Below are positions 57,371 to 64,000 of a stretch of DNA of 64,000 bases, in pieces. The stretch lies in assembly GCF_905397395.1 (NCBI RefSeq), contig NZ_CAJPVH010000005.1:62001-126000 (forward strand). The letters run 5' to 3'. Position numbers and translations under genes: made by a program. Every line of letters starts with the position of its first letter. The stretch's first letter is position 1. This stretch comes from Cupriavidus campinensis (GTDB lineage Bacteria > Pseudomonadota > Gammaproteobacteria > Burkholderiales > Burkholderiaceae). Under the pieces are notes generated by a model. That model worked only from the letters and a program-made list of their open reading frames with translations, ran no database searches and had not been told where the DNA came from.

Positions 57371-57521
57371 GGCGCTCGCGCAGCAGAAGCGCCTGATGTC
57401 GGGCATCCTGGCCCGGGTGGCCCAGGCCGCGGCGGCGTCCACGTTCACGGTGACCCCGCGCCCGCTGTTCCGGGCGGCCTTGCGCATGCAGCCACATCCG
57501 GCCACGCACGGACCGGGCTAG
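57336..57521 (+). CDS. Small hypothetical protein overlapping the previous gene
   Basis: 61 residues; ATG 57336 follows GGAGAAGGAAGG, one of the best ribosome sites in this region. The sequence (MALHVTNHVRPEALAQQKRL, then MSGILARVAQAAAA) is mostly helical and basic, with no known domain. It overlaps the 56828 gene by 35 bp in another frame, consistent with translational coupling; either or both could be real. Confidence 0.4.
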   Translation: MALHVTNHVRPEALAQQKRLMSGILARVAQAAAASTFTVTPRPLFRAALRMQPHPATHGPG

Positions 57522-57546
57522 CCGCCCCCCTTTCAGAGGTTGCCTT

Positions 57547-58206
57547 TCAGAGGCGCTGCCTGCAGATGCCGAGCTGCTGCGCCATCAGGACGAGATCGGC
57601 GAACGTACGCGCACGCATCTTGCGCATGGCCTGCCCGCGATGAATCTTGACCGTTACCTCGCTGATGCCGATCTCGCTCGCAATCTGCTTGTTGAGCAGC
57701 CCGGACACGGCCAGCGTCATGACCTCGGTCTCGCGCGGCGTCAGCGCCTCGTAGTTGGCGCGCAACGCCTCCACCTGCCGCATCCCCAGGCGCCGAATCC
57801 GGTCTTTGTCGAGCGCGGCGGACACCGCGTCGAGCAGGTCCTGGTCGCGGATCGGCTTGGCCAGGAAGTCCTCGGCGCCGGCCTTCATCGCCGCCACGGT
57901 CATCGCAATGTCGCCGTAGCCGGTCATGAAGATGATGGGGATGTTGACGCCCATCTGGGCCAGCCGGGTCTGGAGGTCGAGCCCGCTCGGCCCGCGCAGC
58001 CGCACATCGAGCACCAGGCAGCTCGGCACGTCCGGCATGGCGTAGTCGAGCAGTTCGGCGGCCGAGGCGAACAGCGCCACCCGCATGCCCACCGAGCGGA
58101 ACAGGTTGCCCAGGCCGCTGCGCAGCATCGCGTCATCGTCGACGATCAGCACCAGTGCGTCGTCGTGCGTGCTGTCGTCAGCGGGCTCCAGGCTCTTCGA
58201 TGTCAC
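57547..58206 (-). CDS. FixJ/NodW-like LuxR-type response regulator
   Basis: 219 residues from a GTG at 58206 preceded by GGGAGAG; an ATG at 58272 is also in frame but lacks a ribosome site. Receiver domain: acidic pair DDD at 23-25, phospho-acceptor Asp67 in LVLDVRLRG, Thr in FMTGYGD and Lys in FLAKPIRD. The C-terminal LuxR helix-turn-helix is LTPRETEVMTLAVSGLLNKQIASEIGISEVTVKIHR. No histidine kinase is adjacent. It is divergent from the hydrolase cluster (58575 on), whose shared upstream region has repeats that could be its sites. Confidence 0.92.
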   Translation of the reverse strand: MTSKSLEPADDSTHDDALVLIVDDDAMLRSGLGNLFRSVGMRVALFASAAELLDYAMPDVPSCLVLDVRLRGPSGLDLQTRLAQMGVNIPIIFMTGYGDIAMTVAAMKAGAEDFLAKPIRDQDLLDAVSAALDKDRIRRLGMRQVEALRANYEALTPRETEVMTLAVSGLLNKQIASEIGISEVTVKIHRGQAMRKMRARTFADLVLMAQQLGICRQRL

Positions 58207-58574
58207 GTCTTCTCTCCCTGTCCGCGGGGGTGGTCCCGGGTGTCTGTTGCGGATTATATCGAGGGCAACCATACGCCCCGGCGGCCGCAGCGGACGCGGC
58301 ACCGCGCATTTCAACATAGTCCGTGGGCACATGCCATTCATACCATCGGGTTAGTTGGCCAGACGCGGCGCAGCCGCCACCATGTCATCCGAAAACACGA
58401 CTGGCCGCGCGTGGCGGGCGCCATGCCGCCCCGCGCCGACAGCTAGCCACCCGATCGTGCGAGCAACTAATACGATCGAACAGTAGCCGCCGGCGGGGCG
58501 GGCGCTTAGCCTCTCGACGGGCTGCTACCCAAGTATGCCCCCATCACCCGCCAATGTTTTCCTGGAGCACCATC
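58207..58574. other. 368-bp divergent region with repeated candidate operators
   Basis: No gene is seen. It contains an inverted pair of a 13-bp motif CAACTAANNCGAT (58345-58357 on the minus strand and 58464-58476 on the plus strand) and CGATCGT...ACGATCG arms around 58452-58478. These are candidates for response-regulator binding and probably hold both promoters. Confidence 0.5.
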
Positions 58575-59261
58575 ATGTCCAATCCGAAGCTCGAAGTCCT
58601 GACCCCGCAAAACAGCCAGCTCATCATCATCGACCACCAGCCGCAGATGGCCTTCGGCGTCCAGTCGATGGACCGCCAGGCGCTGAAGAACAACGTCGTG
58701 GGCCTGGCCAAGGCCGCCAGGATCTTCAATGTGCCGACCACCATCACCACGGTGGAAAGCGAGTCGTTCTCGGGCTTCACGTACCCGGAGGTGCTGGACG
58801 TGTTCCCGAACCAGAAGACGCTGGAGCGCACGTCGATGAACTCCTGGGACGACCAGAAGGTACGCGACGCCCTGGCCGCCAACGGCCGCAAGAAGGTGGT
58901 CGTGGCCGGCCTCTGGACCGAAGTCTGCAACACCACCTTCGCGCTGTGCGCCATGCTGGAAGGCGACTACGAGATCTACATGGTCGCCGATGCCTCGGGC
59001 GGCACCTCGAAGGAAGCCCATGACTACGCCATGCAGCGCATGGTGCAGGCCGGCGTGGTGCCGGTGACCTGGCAGCAGGTGCTGCTGGAGTGGCAGCGCG
59101 ACTGGGCCCACCGTGACACCTATGACGCGGTGATGAAGCTGGTCAAGGAGCACTCGGGCGCCTACGGCATGGGTGTGGACTACGCCTACACCATGGTCCA
59201 CAAGGCCGCCCAGCGCACCGCCACGCCGCACGAGTCCGTGGCGCCGGTGGCCGCACGCTGA
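58575..59261 (+). CDS. Isochorismatase-like cysteine hydrolase (YcaC-related)
   Basis: 228 residues. Catalytic Asp20 (LIIIDHQPQ) and Cys118 ([11 protein letters not shown]) are present; the usual catalytic Lys is likely in the loop after residue 80. The sequence resembles YcaC, an octameric hydrolase whose natural substrate is unknown, more than true isochorismatases. It would cleave an amide or ester in the cytosol. Ribosome site GGAGCACC precedes ATG 58575. It is the first gene of the cluster hydrolase, alpha/beta hydrolase, amidohydrolase, DoxX, MFS. Confidence 0.9.
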   Translation: MSNPKLEVLTPQNSQLIIIDHQPQMAFGVQSMDRQALKNNVVGLAKAARIFNVPTTITTVESESFSGFTYPEVLDVFPNQKTLERTSMNSWDDQKVRDALAANGRKKVVVAGLWTEVCNTTFALCAMLEGDYEIYMVADASGGTSKEAHDYAMQRMVQAGVVPVTWQQVLLEWQRDWAHRDTYDAVMKLVKEHSGAYGMGVDYAYTMVHKAAQRTATPHESVAPVAAR

Positions 59262-59338
59262 TGTGTGCCGCCCCGCTGCCGCCTGCGGGAGCGGGGCGAT
59301 CACCCGCCGCACTCTTCACATTCCTCGCCAGACCGAAC

Positions 59339-60334
59339 ATGCAACCTCAAGAACAAATCGAAGCGCTCAACTCCTCGCGTCGCAAGCTGCTCGTCTCGGG
59401 CGCCGGCACCGTCGGCGTGGCCGCCGTCGCCGCGCTGTCCGCCACCACCCAGGCCAATGCCGCCGGCAAGCCGCAGGCCGGCGCTACCCATCACCCCGCA
59501 GGAGGCAACACCATGAGCACCATCACCACCAAGGACGGCACGCAGATTTTCTACAAGGACTGGGGCTCGGGCCGCCCGGTCGTGTTCTCGCACGGCTGGC
59601 CGCTCAACGCGGACGCCTGGGACGCGCAGATGCTGTTCCTGGTGCAGAAGGGCTTCCGCGTGATTGCCCATGACCGTCGCGGCCATGGCCGCTCGGGCCA
59701 GCCGGCGCAGGGCAACAACATGGACACCTACGCCGACGACCTCGCCGCGCTGCTCGACGCACTCGACATCAAGGGCGCCACGCTGGTCGGCCACTCCACC
59801 GGTGGCGGCGAAGTCACGCACTATATCGGCCGCCACGGCACCAGGCGCGTCGCCAAGGCCGTGCTGATCGGCGCCGTGCCGCCTATCATGGTCAAGACCG
59901 CCAACAACCCCAACGGCCTGCCGATGGAAGTCTTCGATGGCATCCGCAAGGGCGTGACCGACAACCGCTCCCAGTTCTACAAGGACCTGGCCGTGCCGTT
60001 CTTCGGCTTCAACCGTCCGGGCGCCAAGGTTTCGCAAGGCACCATCGACGCCTTCTGGGCGCAGGGCATGGCCGGCGGCATCCTGGGCCAGTACGCGTGC
60101 ATCAAGGAATTCTCGGAAGTCGACTACACCAACGACCTGAAGAAGATCGACGTGCCGACACTCGTCATGCACGGCGACGACGACCAGATCGTGCCGATCG
60201 ACAACGCCGGCAAGCTGTCCGCCAAGATCGTGAAGAACGCCACGCTGAAGGTCTACCCCGGCGCGCCGCACGGCATGTGCGTGACCCACGCCGACCAGAT
60301 CAACGCCGATCTGCTCGCCTTCCTGAACACCTGA
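59339..60334 (+). CDS. Alpha/beta hydrolase with Tat signal and internal second start
   Basis: 331 residues. A Tat-type signal ([12 protein letters not shown]) and hydrophobic stretch occupy residues 13-44. The catalytic part begins at Met59 ([18 protein letters not shown]); it has the Ser elbow [10 protein letters not shown], an Asp in [10 protein letters not shown] and a His in PGAPHGM, and resembles non-heme chloroperoxidase-like esterases. Met59 (59513) has its own AGGAGG site 7 bp upstream, so both an exported and a cytosolic form may be made. It starts 77 bp after the isochorismatase-like gene. Confidence 0.9.
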   Translation: MQPQEQIEALNSSRRKLLVSGAGTVGVAAVAALSATTQANAAGKPQAGATHHPAGGNTMSTITTKDGTQIFYKDWGSGRPVVFSHGWPLNADAWDAQMLFLVQKGFRVIAHDRRGHGRSGQPAQGNNMDTYADDLAALLDALDIKGATLVGHSTGGGEVTHYIGRHGTRRVAKAVLIGAVPPIMVKTANNPNGLPMEVFDGIRKGVTDNRSQFYKDLAVPFFGFNRPGAKVSQGTIDAFWAQGMAGGILGQYACIKEFSEVDYTNDLKKIDVPTLVMHGDDDQIVPIDNAGKLSAKIVKNATLKVYPGAPHGMCVTHADQINADLLAFLNT

Positions 60335-60347
60335 TCCGAGCCGCACC

Positions 60348-62285
60348 ATGTCAGTTACCCGCCGGCATTTCATTGCCTCGGCTGCCGCACTCGGTGCGGC
60401 GGCTTCTTCGGAGCTCTTCGCCATGACATCCGCCACGCCAGACCTCATCCTGGTCAACGGCAAGTTCGCCACGCTTGACCGCGCCAACCCCCAGGCCGAT
60501 GCCGTCGCCATCCAGAATGGCCGCTTCATCGGCGTGGGCGCGCGCCAGGACATCATGAAACTGGCCGGCACGCAGACGAAGATCGTCGACCTGAACGGCC
60601 GGCGGGCCATTCCCGGGCTGATCGACAGCCACATGCACATCATCCGGGGCGGCCTGAACTACAACATGGAACTGCGCTGGGACGGCGTGCGCTCGCTGGC
60701 GGACGCCATGCGCATGCTCAAGGACCAGGTGGCCCGCACGCCGGCTCCGCAATGGGTGCGCGTGGTGGGCGGCTTCACCGAGCACCAGTTCGTCGAAAAG
60801 CGCCTGCCCACCATCGAGGAACTGAACGCCGCGGCGCCGGACACTCCGGTCTTCATCCTCCACCTGTACGACCGCGCCATCCTCAACGGCGCGGCGCTGC
60901 GCGCGGTGGGCTACAACAAGGACACGCCGAATCCTCCGGGCGGCGAGATCATCCGCGACAAGGCCGGCAATCCTACCGGCCTGCTGCTGGCCAAGCCCAA
61001 CGCCACCATCCTCTACGCCACGCTGGCCAAGGGCCCGAAGCTGCCGCCCGAGTACCAGAAGAACTCCACGCGCCATTTCATGCGCGAAGTGAACCGGCTT
61101 GGCGTGACCGGCGTGATCGATGCTGGCGGCGGCTACCAGAACTACCCCGATGACTACAACATCATCGAGGACCTGCACAAGGAAGGCCAGCTCACCGTGC
61201 GGCTGGCTTACAACCTGTTCACGCAGAAGCCCAAGGAAGAACTGAGCGACTTCAAGACCTGGACCTCGACCGTCAAGCCGGGCCAGGGCGATGACCTCTA
61301 CCGCCACAACGGCGCCGGCGAGATGCTGGTCTACACTGCGGCAGACTTCGAGGACTTCCGCGTGGAACGGCCCGACATGCCCCCGTCGATGGAAGGCGAC
61401 CTCGAGCCCGTGATCCGCCTGCTGGCCGAGAAGCGCTGGCCGTGGCGCCTGCACGCCACCTACAACGAGACCATCACGCGCGCGCTGGATGTCTACGAGA
61501 AGGTGGCCAAGGACATCCCGTTCGATGGCCTGAACTGGTTCTTCGACCACGCCGAGACCATCACCGACCGCAATATCGACCGCATCGCGGCATTGGGCGG
61601 CGGTATCGCCGTGCAGCACCGCATGGCCTACCAGGGCGAGTACTTCGTCGAGCGCTACGGCGCCAAGGCTGCCGAGGCCACGCCGCCGATCAAGCGGATG
61701 CTGGAGCGTGGCGTCAAGGTGGGCGCCGGCACCGATGCCACGCGCGTGGCCTCCTACAACCCATGGGTGTCGCTGTACTGGCTGACCACGGGCAAGACCG
61801 TGGGCGGCATGGCGATGTACCCGCAAGCCAACCTGCTCGACCGCGAAACCGCGCTGCGCCTCTGGACCGAGGCCAACACGTGGTTCTCGTCGGAAGTCGG
61901 CAAGAAGGGCCAGATCAAGGTGGGCCAGCTGGCCGACCTGGCCGTGCTGTCGCAGGATTACTTCAGTGTGCCGGGCGACGACATCCAGGACATCACCTCG
62001 GTGATGACGATCCTGGGCGGCAAGGTGGTCTACGGCGACAACGAGTTCAACAAGCTGTCGCCCGAGATTCCGCCGGCCATGCCGGACTGGTCGCCGGCCC
62101 GCCACGGCAGCCAGTACCAGCCCCGCCCGCAGGCCAAGGCCCTCGCGCTGGCCACCGCCTGCGGCTGCGCCAGTTCCTGCGGTGTGCACGGCCACGCGCA
62201 CGCCAAGGCGTGGACGTCGAGCGTGCCGACCGCTGACGAAAGCTCGTTCTGGGGCGCGCTGGGCTGCTCGTGCTGGGCGTTCTGA
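60348..62285 (+). CDS. Tat-exported amidohydrolase (YtcJ-like) with a Cys/His-rich tail
   Basis: 645 residues. A twin-arginine start (MSVTRRHFIASAAAL) is followed by an amidohydrolase_3 domain of the YtcJ type: IDSHMHIIRGG with the metal-binding His pair, HDHAET-like WFFDHAETIT, and GAGTDATRVASYNPW near the C-terminus. The last 52 residues (594-645) are unlike the catalytic family: Cys605, Cys607, Cys611, His614/616/618 and a final GCSCWAF. Function of the tail is unknown. It starts 13 bp after the alpha/beta hydrolase stop. Confidence 0.9.
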   Translation: MSVTRRHFIASAAALGAAASSELFAMTSATPDLILVNGKFATLDRANPQADAVAIQNGRFIGVGARQDIMKLAGTQTKIVDLNGRRAIPGLIDSHMHIIRGGLNYNMELRWDGVRSLADAMRMLKDQVARTPAPQWVRVVGGFTEHQFVEKRLPTIEELNAAAPDTPVFILHLYDRAILNGAALRAVGYNKDTPNPPGGEIIRDKAGNPTGLLLAKPNATILYATLAKGPKLPPEYQKNSTRHFMREVNRLGVTGVIDAGGGYQNYPDDYNIIEDLHKEGQLTVRLAYNLFTQKPKEELSDFKTWTSTVKPGQGDDLYRHNGAGEMLVYTAADFEDFRVERPDMPPSMEGDLEPVIRLLAEKRWPWRLHATYNETITRALDVYEKVAKDIPFDGLNWFFDHAETITDRNIDRIAALGGGIAVQHRMAYQGEYFVERYGAKAAEATPPIKRMLERGVKVGAGTDATRVASYNPWVSLYWLTTGKTVGGMAMYPQANLLDRETALRLWTEANTWFSSEVGKKGQIKVGQLADLAVLSQDYFSVPGDDIQDITSVMTILGGKVVYGDNEFNKLSPEIPPAMPDWSPARHGSQYQPRPQAKALALATACGCASSCGVHGHAHAKAWTSSVPTADESSFWGALGCSCWAF

Positions 62286-62321
62286 TGCCCCTGTTCCTTG
62301 ATTGCTGACCGGAGACCGGCC

Positions 62322-62747
62322 ATGGCTGATACCACTTCCTCGATGAGATCGGCCACGGCCGGCTCGGGCGTCCTGCCGCGCTGGGTGCGCTGGGTCGCCC
62401 TACTGCTGCTTTGCGGCGCCTATATTCAGGGCGGCCTCGTCAAGCTGTTCGACTTTCCCGGCGCGGTGGCCGAGATGGAGCACTTCGGCCTCACGCCGGC
62501 CGTGCCGATGGCCGTCGCCACGATCGTGCTGGAGCTGGGCGCTGCCGCGCTGATCCTGCTCGGCCGCTGGCGCTGGCTTGGCGCGCTGGCGCTGGCCGTG
62601 TTCACGATCGCCGCCACCTTCATGGCCAACCGTTTCTGGAGCGCGCCGCCCGAGGCCCGTTTCATGCTCGCCAACGCCTTCTTCGAGCATCTGGGCCTGG
62701 CCGGGGCCTTCGTGCTCGTGGCGTGGGAAGACCTCCGCAGACACTGA
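62322..62747 (+). CDS. DoxX-family membrane protein
   Basis: 141 residues with about four transmembrane helices. Family features are RWVALLLLCGAYIQGGLVKLFDFPGAVAEM and VLELGAAALILLGRWRWLGALALAVFTIAATFMANRFW. DoxX proteins are small membrane proteins often associated with thiol or quinone redox; role here is unclear. It lies 36 bp after the amidohydrolase. ATG 62322 is taken since GGAGACCGG precedes it. Confidence 0.88.
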   Translation: MADTTSSMRSATAGSGVLPRWVRWVALLLLCGAYIQGGLVKLFDFPGAVAEMEHFGLTPAVPMAVATIVLELGAAALILLGRWRWLGALALAVFTIAATFMANRFWSAPPEARFMLANAFFEHLGLAGAFVLVAWEDLRRH

Positions 62748-62751
62748 TTCC

Positions 62752-64000
62752 ATGGCCGATTCCCGCTCCTCCCCTGCCGCCGCCAGCCCTGCCGGTGGCA
62801 CCTTCGCCCCGCTCGCCCAGAGCACGTTCGCCGTGCTTTGGGCGGCCACCATTCTCGGCAACATCGGCAGCTTCATGCGCGACGTGGCCAGCGCCTGGCT
62901 GGCCACGGACCTGTCTTCATCCCCCGCTGCCGTCGCCACGATCCAGGCCGCCGCCACGCTGCCGGTGTTCCTGCTGGCCATTCCGGCCGGCGTGCTGTCC
63001 GATATCCTTGACCGGCGCCGCTTCCTGATCGTCATCCAGTTCGGCATGGCGATGGTCAGCGGCACGCTGATGCTGCTCGCCTGGAACCAGGCTCTGACCA
63101 TCGAGATCCTGATCGCCATGGCCTTTGCCGGCGGCATCGGCGCGGCCATGATGGGGCCAACATGGCAGTCCATCGTGCCGGAACTGGTGCCGATGCAGGA
63201 GCTGAAGCGCGCCGTGGCGCTCAACGCGCTCGGCGTGAACATCGCGCGTGCCATCGGCCCCGCCGCCGGCGGCCTGCTGCTGGCCGCGTTCGGCGCGGCC
63301 ACCACCTACGGGCTGGACCTGCTCAGCTACCTGTTCGTGATTGCCGCGCTGATCTGGTGGAAGCGCCCCGAGCGCCCCTCCGACCCACTGCGCGAGCATT
63401 TCTTCGGCGCCTTCCGCGCCGGCCTGCGCTTCACGCGCGCCCACAGCCAGCTGCACGTGGTGCTGGCGCGCGCCGCCGTCCACTTCGCGTTCGGCAGCAG
63501 CATCTGGGCGCTGTTGCCGTTGGTCGCCAAGCAACTGCTGCACGGGGGCGCCAGCCTCTACGGCGTGCTGCTGGGCGGCGTGGGCCTGGGCGCCATCCTT
63601 GGCGCGCTGATCATGCCCCGGCTGCAACGCCGGCTCGATGCCGATGGGATGGTGCTGCTCTCCGCGCTCGTCACGGCGGGGGTCATGGCGGTGCTGTCCT
63701 TCGCACCGCCGGTCTGGATCGCCCTGCCGCTGCTGTTGCTGCTCGGCGCGGCGTGGATCTCGGCGCTGACCACGCTCGGCGGCGTGGCGCAGGCGATTCT
63801 GCCGAACTGGGTGCGTGGGCGTGCGCTGGCGGTCTACCAGATGGTGTTCAACGGGGCGATGGCCGGTGGCAGCCTGCTGTGGGGCTTCGTGGCGCAAGAG
63901 ACCGGCACGCCGCGCGCGCTGCTGATCGCGGCAGCCGGGCTGGTCGTGGCCGCGCTGCTGCTGCACCGCCTGCGCCTGCCGCAGGGCGAGGAAGACCTCG
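62752..64000 (+). CDS. MFS transporter, EntS-like (cut by window end)
   Basis: 416 visible residues; the 3' end lies beyond the window. About twelve helices. It begins ADSRSSPAAASPAGGTFAPL and has LDRRRFLIVIQFGMAM (motif A-like), GPTWQSIVPELVPMQELKRAVALNALGVNIARAIGPAAGG, matching the DUF894/EntS branch of exporters. It lies 4 bp after the DoxX gene and completes the cluster. It could export a product of the hydrolases or the compound that induces the cluster. Confidence 0.9.
   Translation, partial: MADSRSSPAAASPAGGTFAPLAQSTFAVLWAATILGNIGSFMRDVASAWLATDLSSSPAAVATIQAAATLPVFLLAIPAGVLSDILDRRRFLIVIQFGMAMVSGTLMLLAWNQALTIEILIAMAFAGGIGAAMMGPTWQSIVPELVPMQELKRAVALNALGVNIARAIGPAAGGLLLAAFGAATTYGLDLLSYLFVIAALIWWKRPERPSDPLREHFFGAFRAGLRFTRAHSQLHVVLARAAVHFAFGSSIWALLPLVAKQLLHGGASLYGVLLGGVGLGAILGALIMPRLQRRLDADGMVLLSALVTAGVMAVLSFAPPVWIALPLLLLLGAAWISALTTLGGVAQAILPNWVRGRALAVYQMVFNGAMAGGSLLWGFVAQETGTPRALLIAAAGLVVAALLLHRLRLPQGEEDL

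Noticed and set aside
1-64000. Mobile elements, phage, tRNA or attachment sites
   Set aside because: No transposase, integrase or phage gene, no tRNA-like cloverleaf and no terminal repeats were found by reading; a systematic search could still reveal small remnants.

Overview
The window is GC-rich, densely coded DNA from a metabolically versatile betaproteobacterium, most likely Burkholderiales of the Cupriavidus/Ralstonia type. The call rests on several orphan Bug-type (TctC) solute-binding proteins, a DUF4148 protein with the YNPF/YDPF signature, acyl-CoA catabolic clusters, an Ohr and a peroxiredoxin-glutaredoxin hybrid, and a very large kinase/ATPase/histidine-kinase hybrid. It reads as chromosomal accessory metabolism. 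I saw no rRNA, tRNA, transposase, phage gene or CRISPR array.

Layout. 1-3515 (minus): an acyl-CoA operon (DUF35 protein, thiolase, SDR, enoyl-CoA hydratase, Bug protein cut by the window edge). 3721-6869: a redox block with an Rrf2 regulator, a type II NADH dehydrogenase-like flavoprotein, a small secreted peptide, a secreted cupin and an AhpD-like protein, tied together by three copies of one inverted repeat. 6901-11843: Ohr, an exported epoxide-hydrolase-like protein, a DUF6130-like protein, MarR, SRAP/YedK, a one-helix protein and a ChaA Ca2+/H+ antiporter. 11863-15006: Bug, muconate cycloisomerase-like enzyme and divergent CatR-like LysR with an ATAC-N7-GTAT site. 15041-19949: TetR, MatC-type permease, DUF2789, free-methionine-sulfoxide reductase, DJ-1/Hsp31-like protein and an enoyl-CoA hydratase. 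20320-25854: the 1844-residue hybrid sensor kinase. 25878-33432: methyltransferase, DUF4148, an in-frame mosaic pseudogene, and a run of lipoproteins and outer-membrane proteins.

33671-42954 and 52608-54073 form the most coherent system. A LacI regulator (35375-36421) lies among four promoters, each with a 17-bp -35/-10 spacer and a TCGAAAACGTTTTCGA-like operator 1-2 bp downstream of the -10. They drive thioesterase/enoyl-CoA hydratase/RidA, acyl-CoA dehydrogenase/acyl-CoA ligase/citryl-CoA lyase-like, a Bug protein, and a distant aldehyde dehydrogenase at the head of an apparent six-gene alcohol/aldehyde oxidation operon (ALDH, ADH, Gfa, 2Fe-2S subunit, molybdopterin subunit, triheme cytochrome c). 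Together these suggest uptake and oxidation of an unidentified alcohol or aldehyde to an acid, CoA activation and beta-oxidation-like cleavage.

42955-47125: a MarR-flanked NitT/TauT-type ABC importer with two different permeases, plus an enoyl-CoA hydratase. 54223-56538: a dihydrolipoamide-dehydrogenase-like flavoprotein and Prx-Grx. 57547-64000: a FixJ-like response regulator divergent from a cluster of isochorismatase-like hydrolase, Tat-exported alpha/beta hydrolase with a second internal start, Tat amidohydrolase with a Cys/His-rich tail, DoxX and an MFS transporter cut by the window end. The hybrid kinase at 20320 has no adjacent response regulator and could signal to this one; that is inference.
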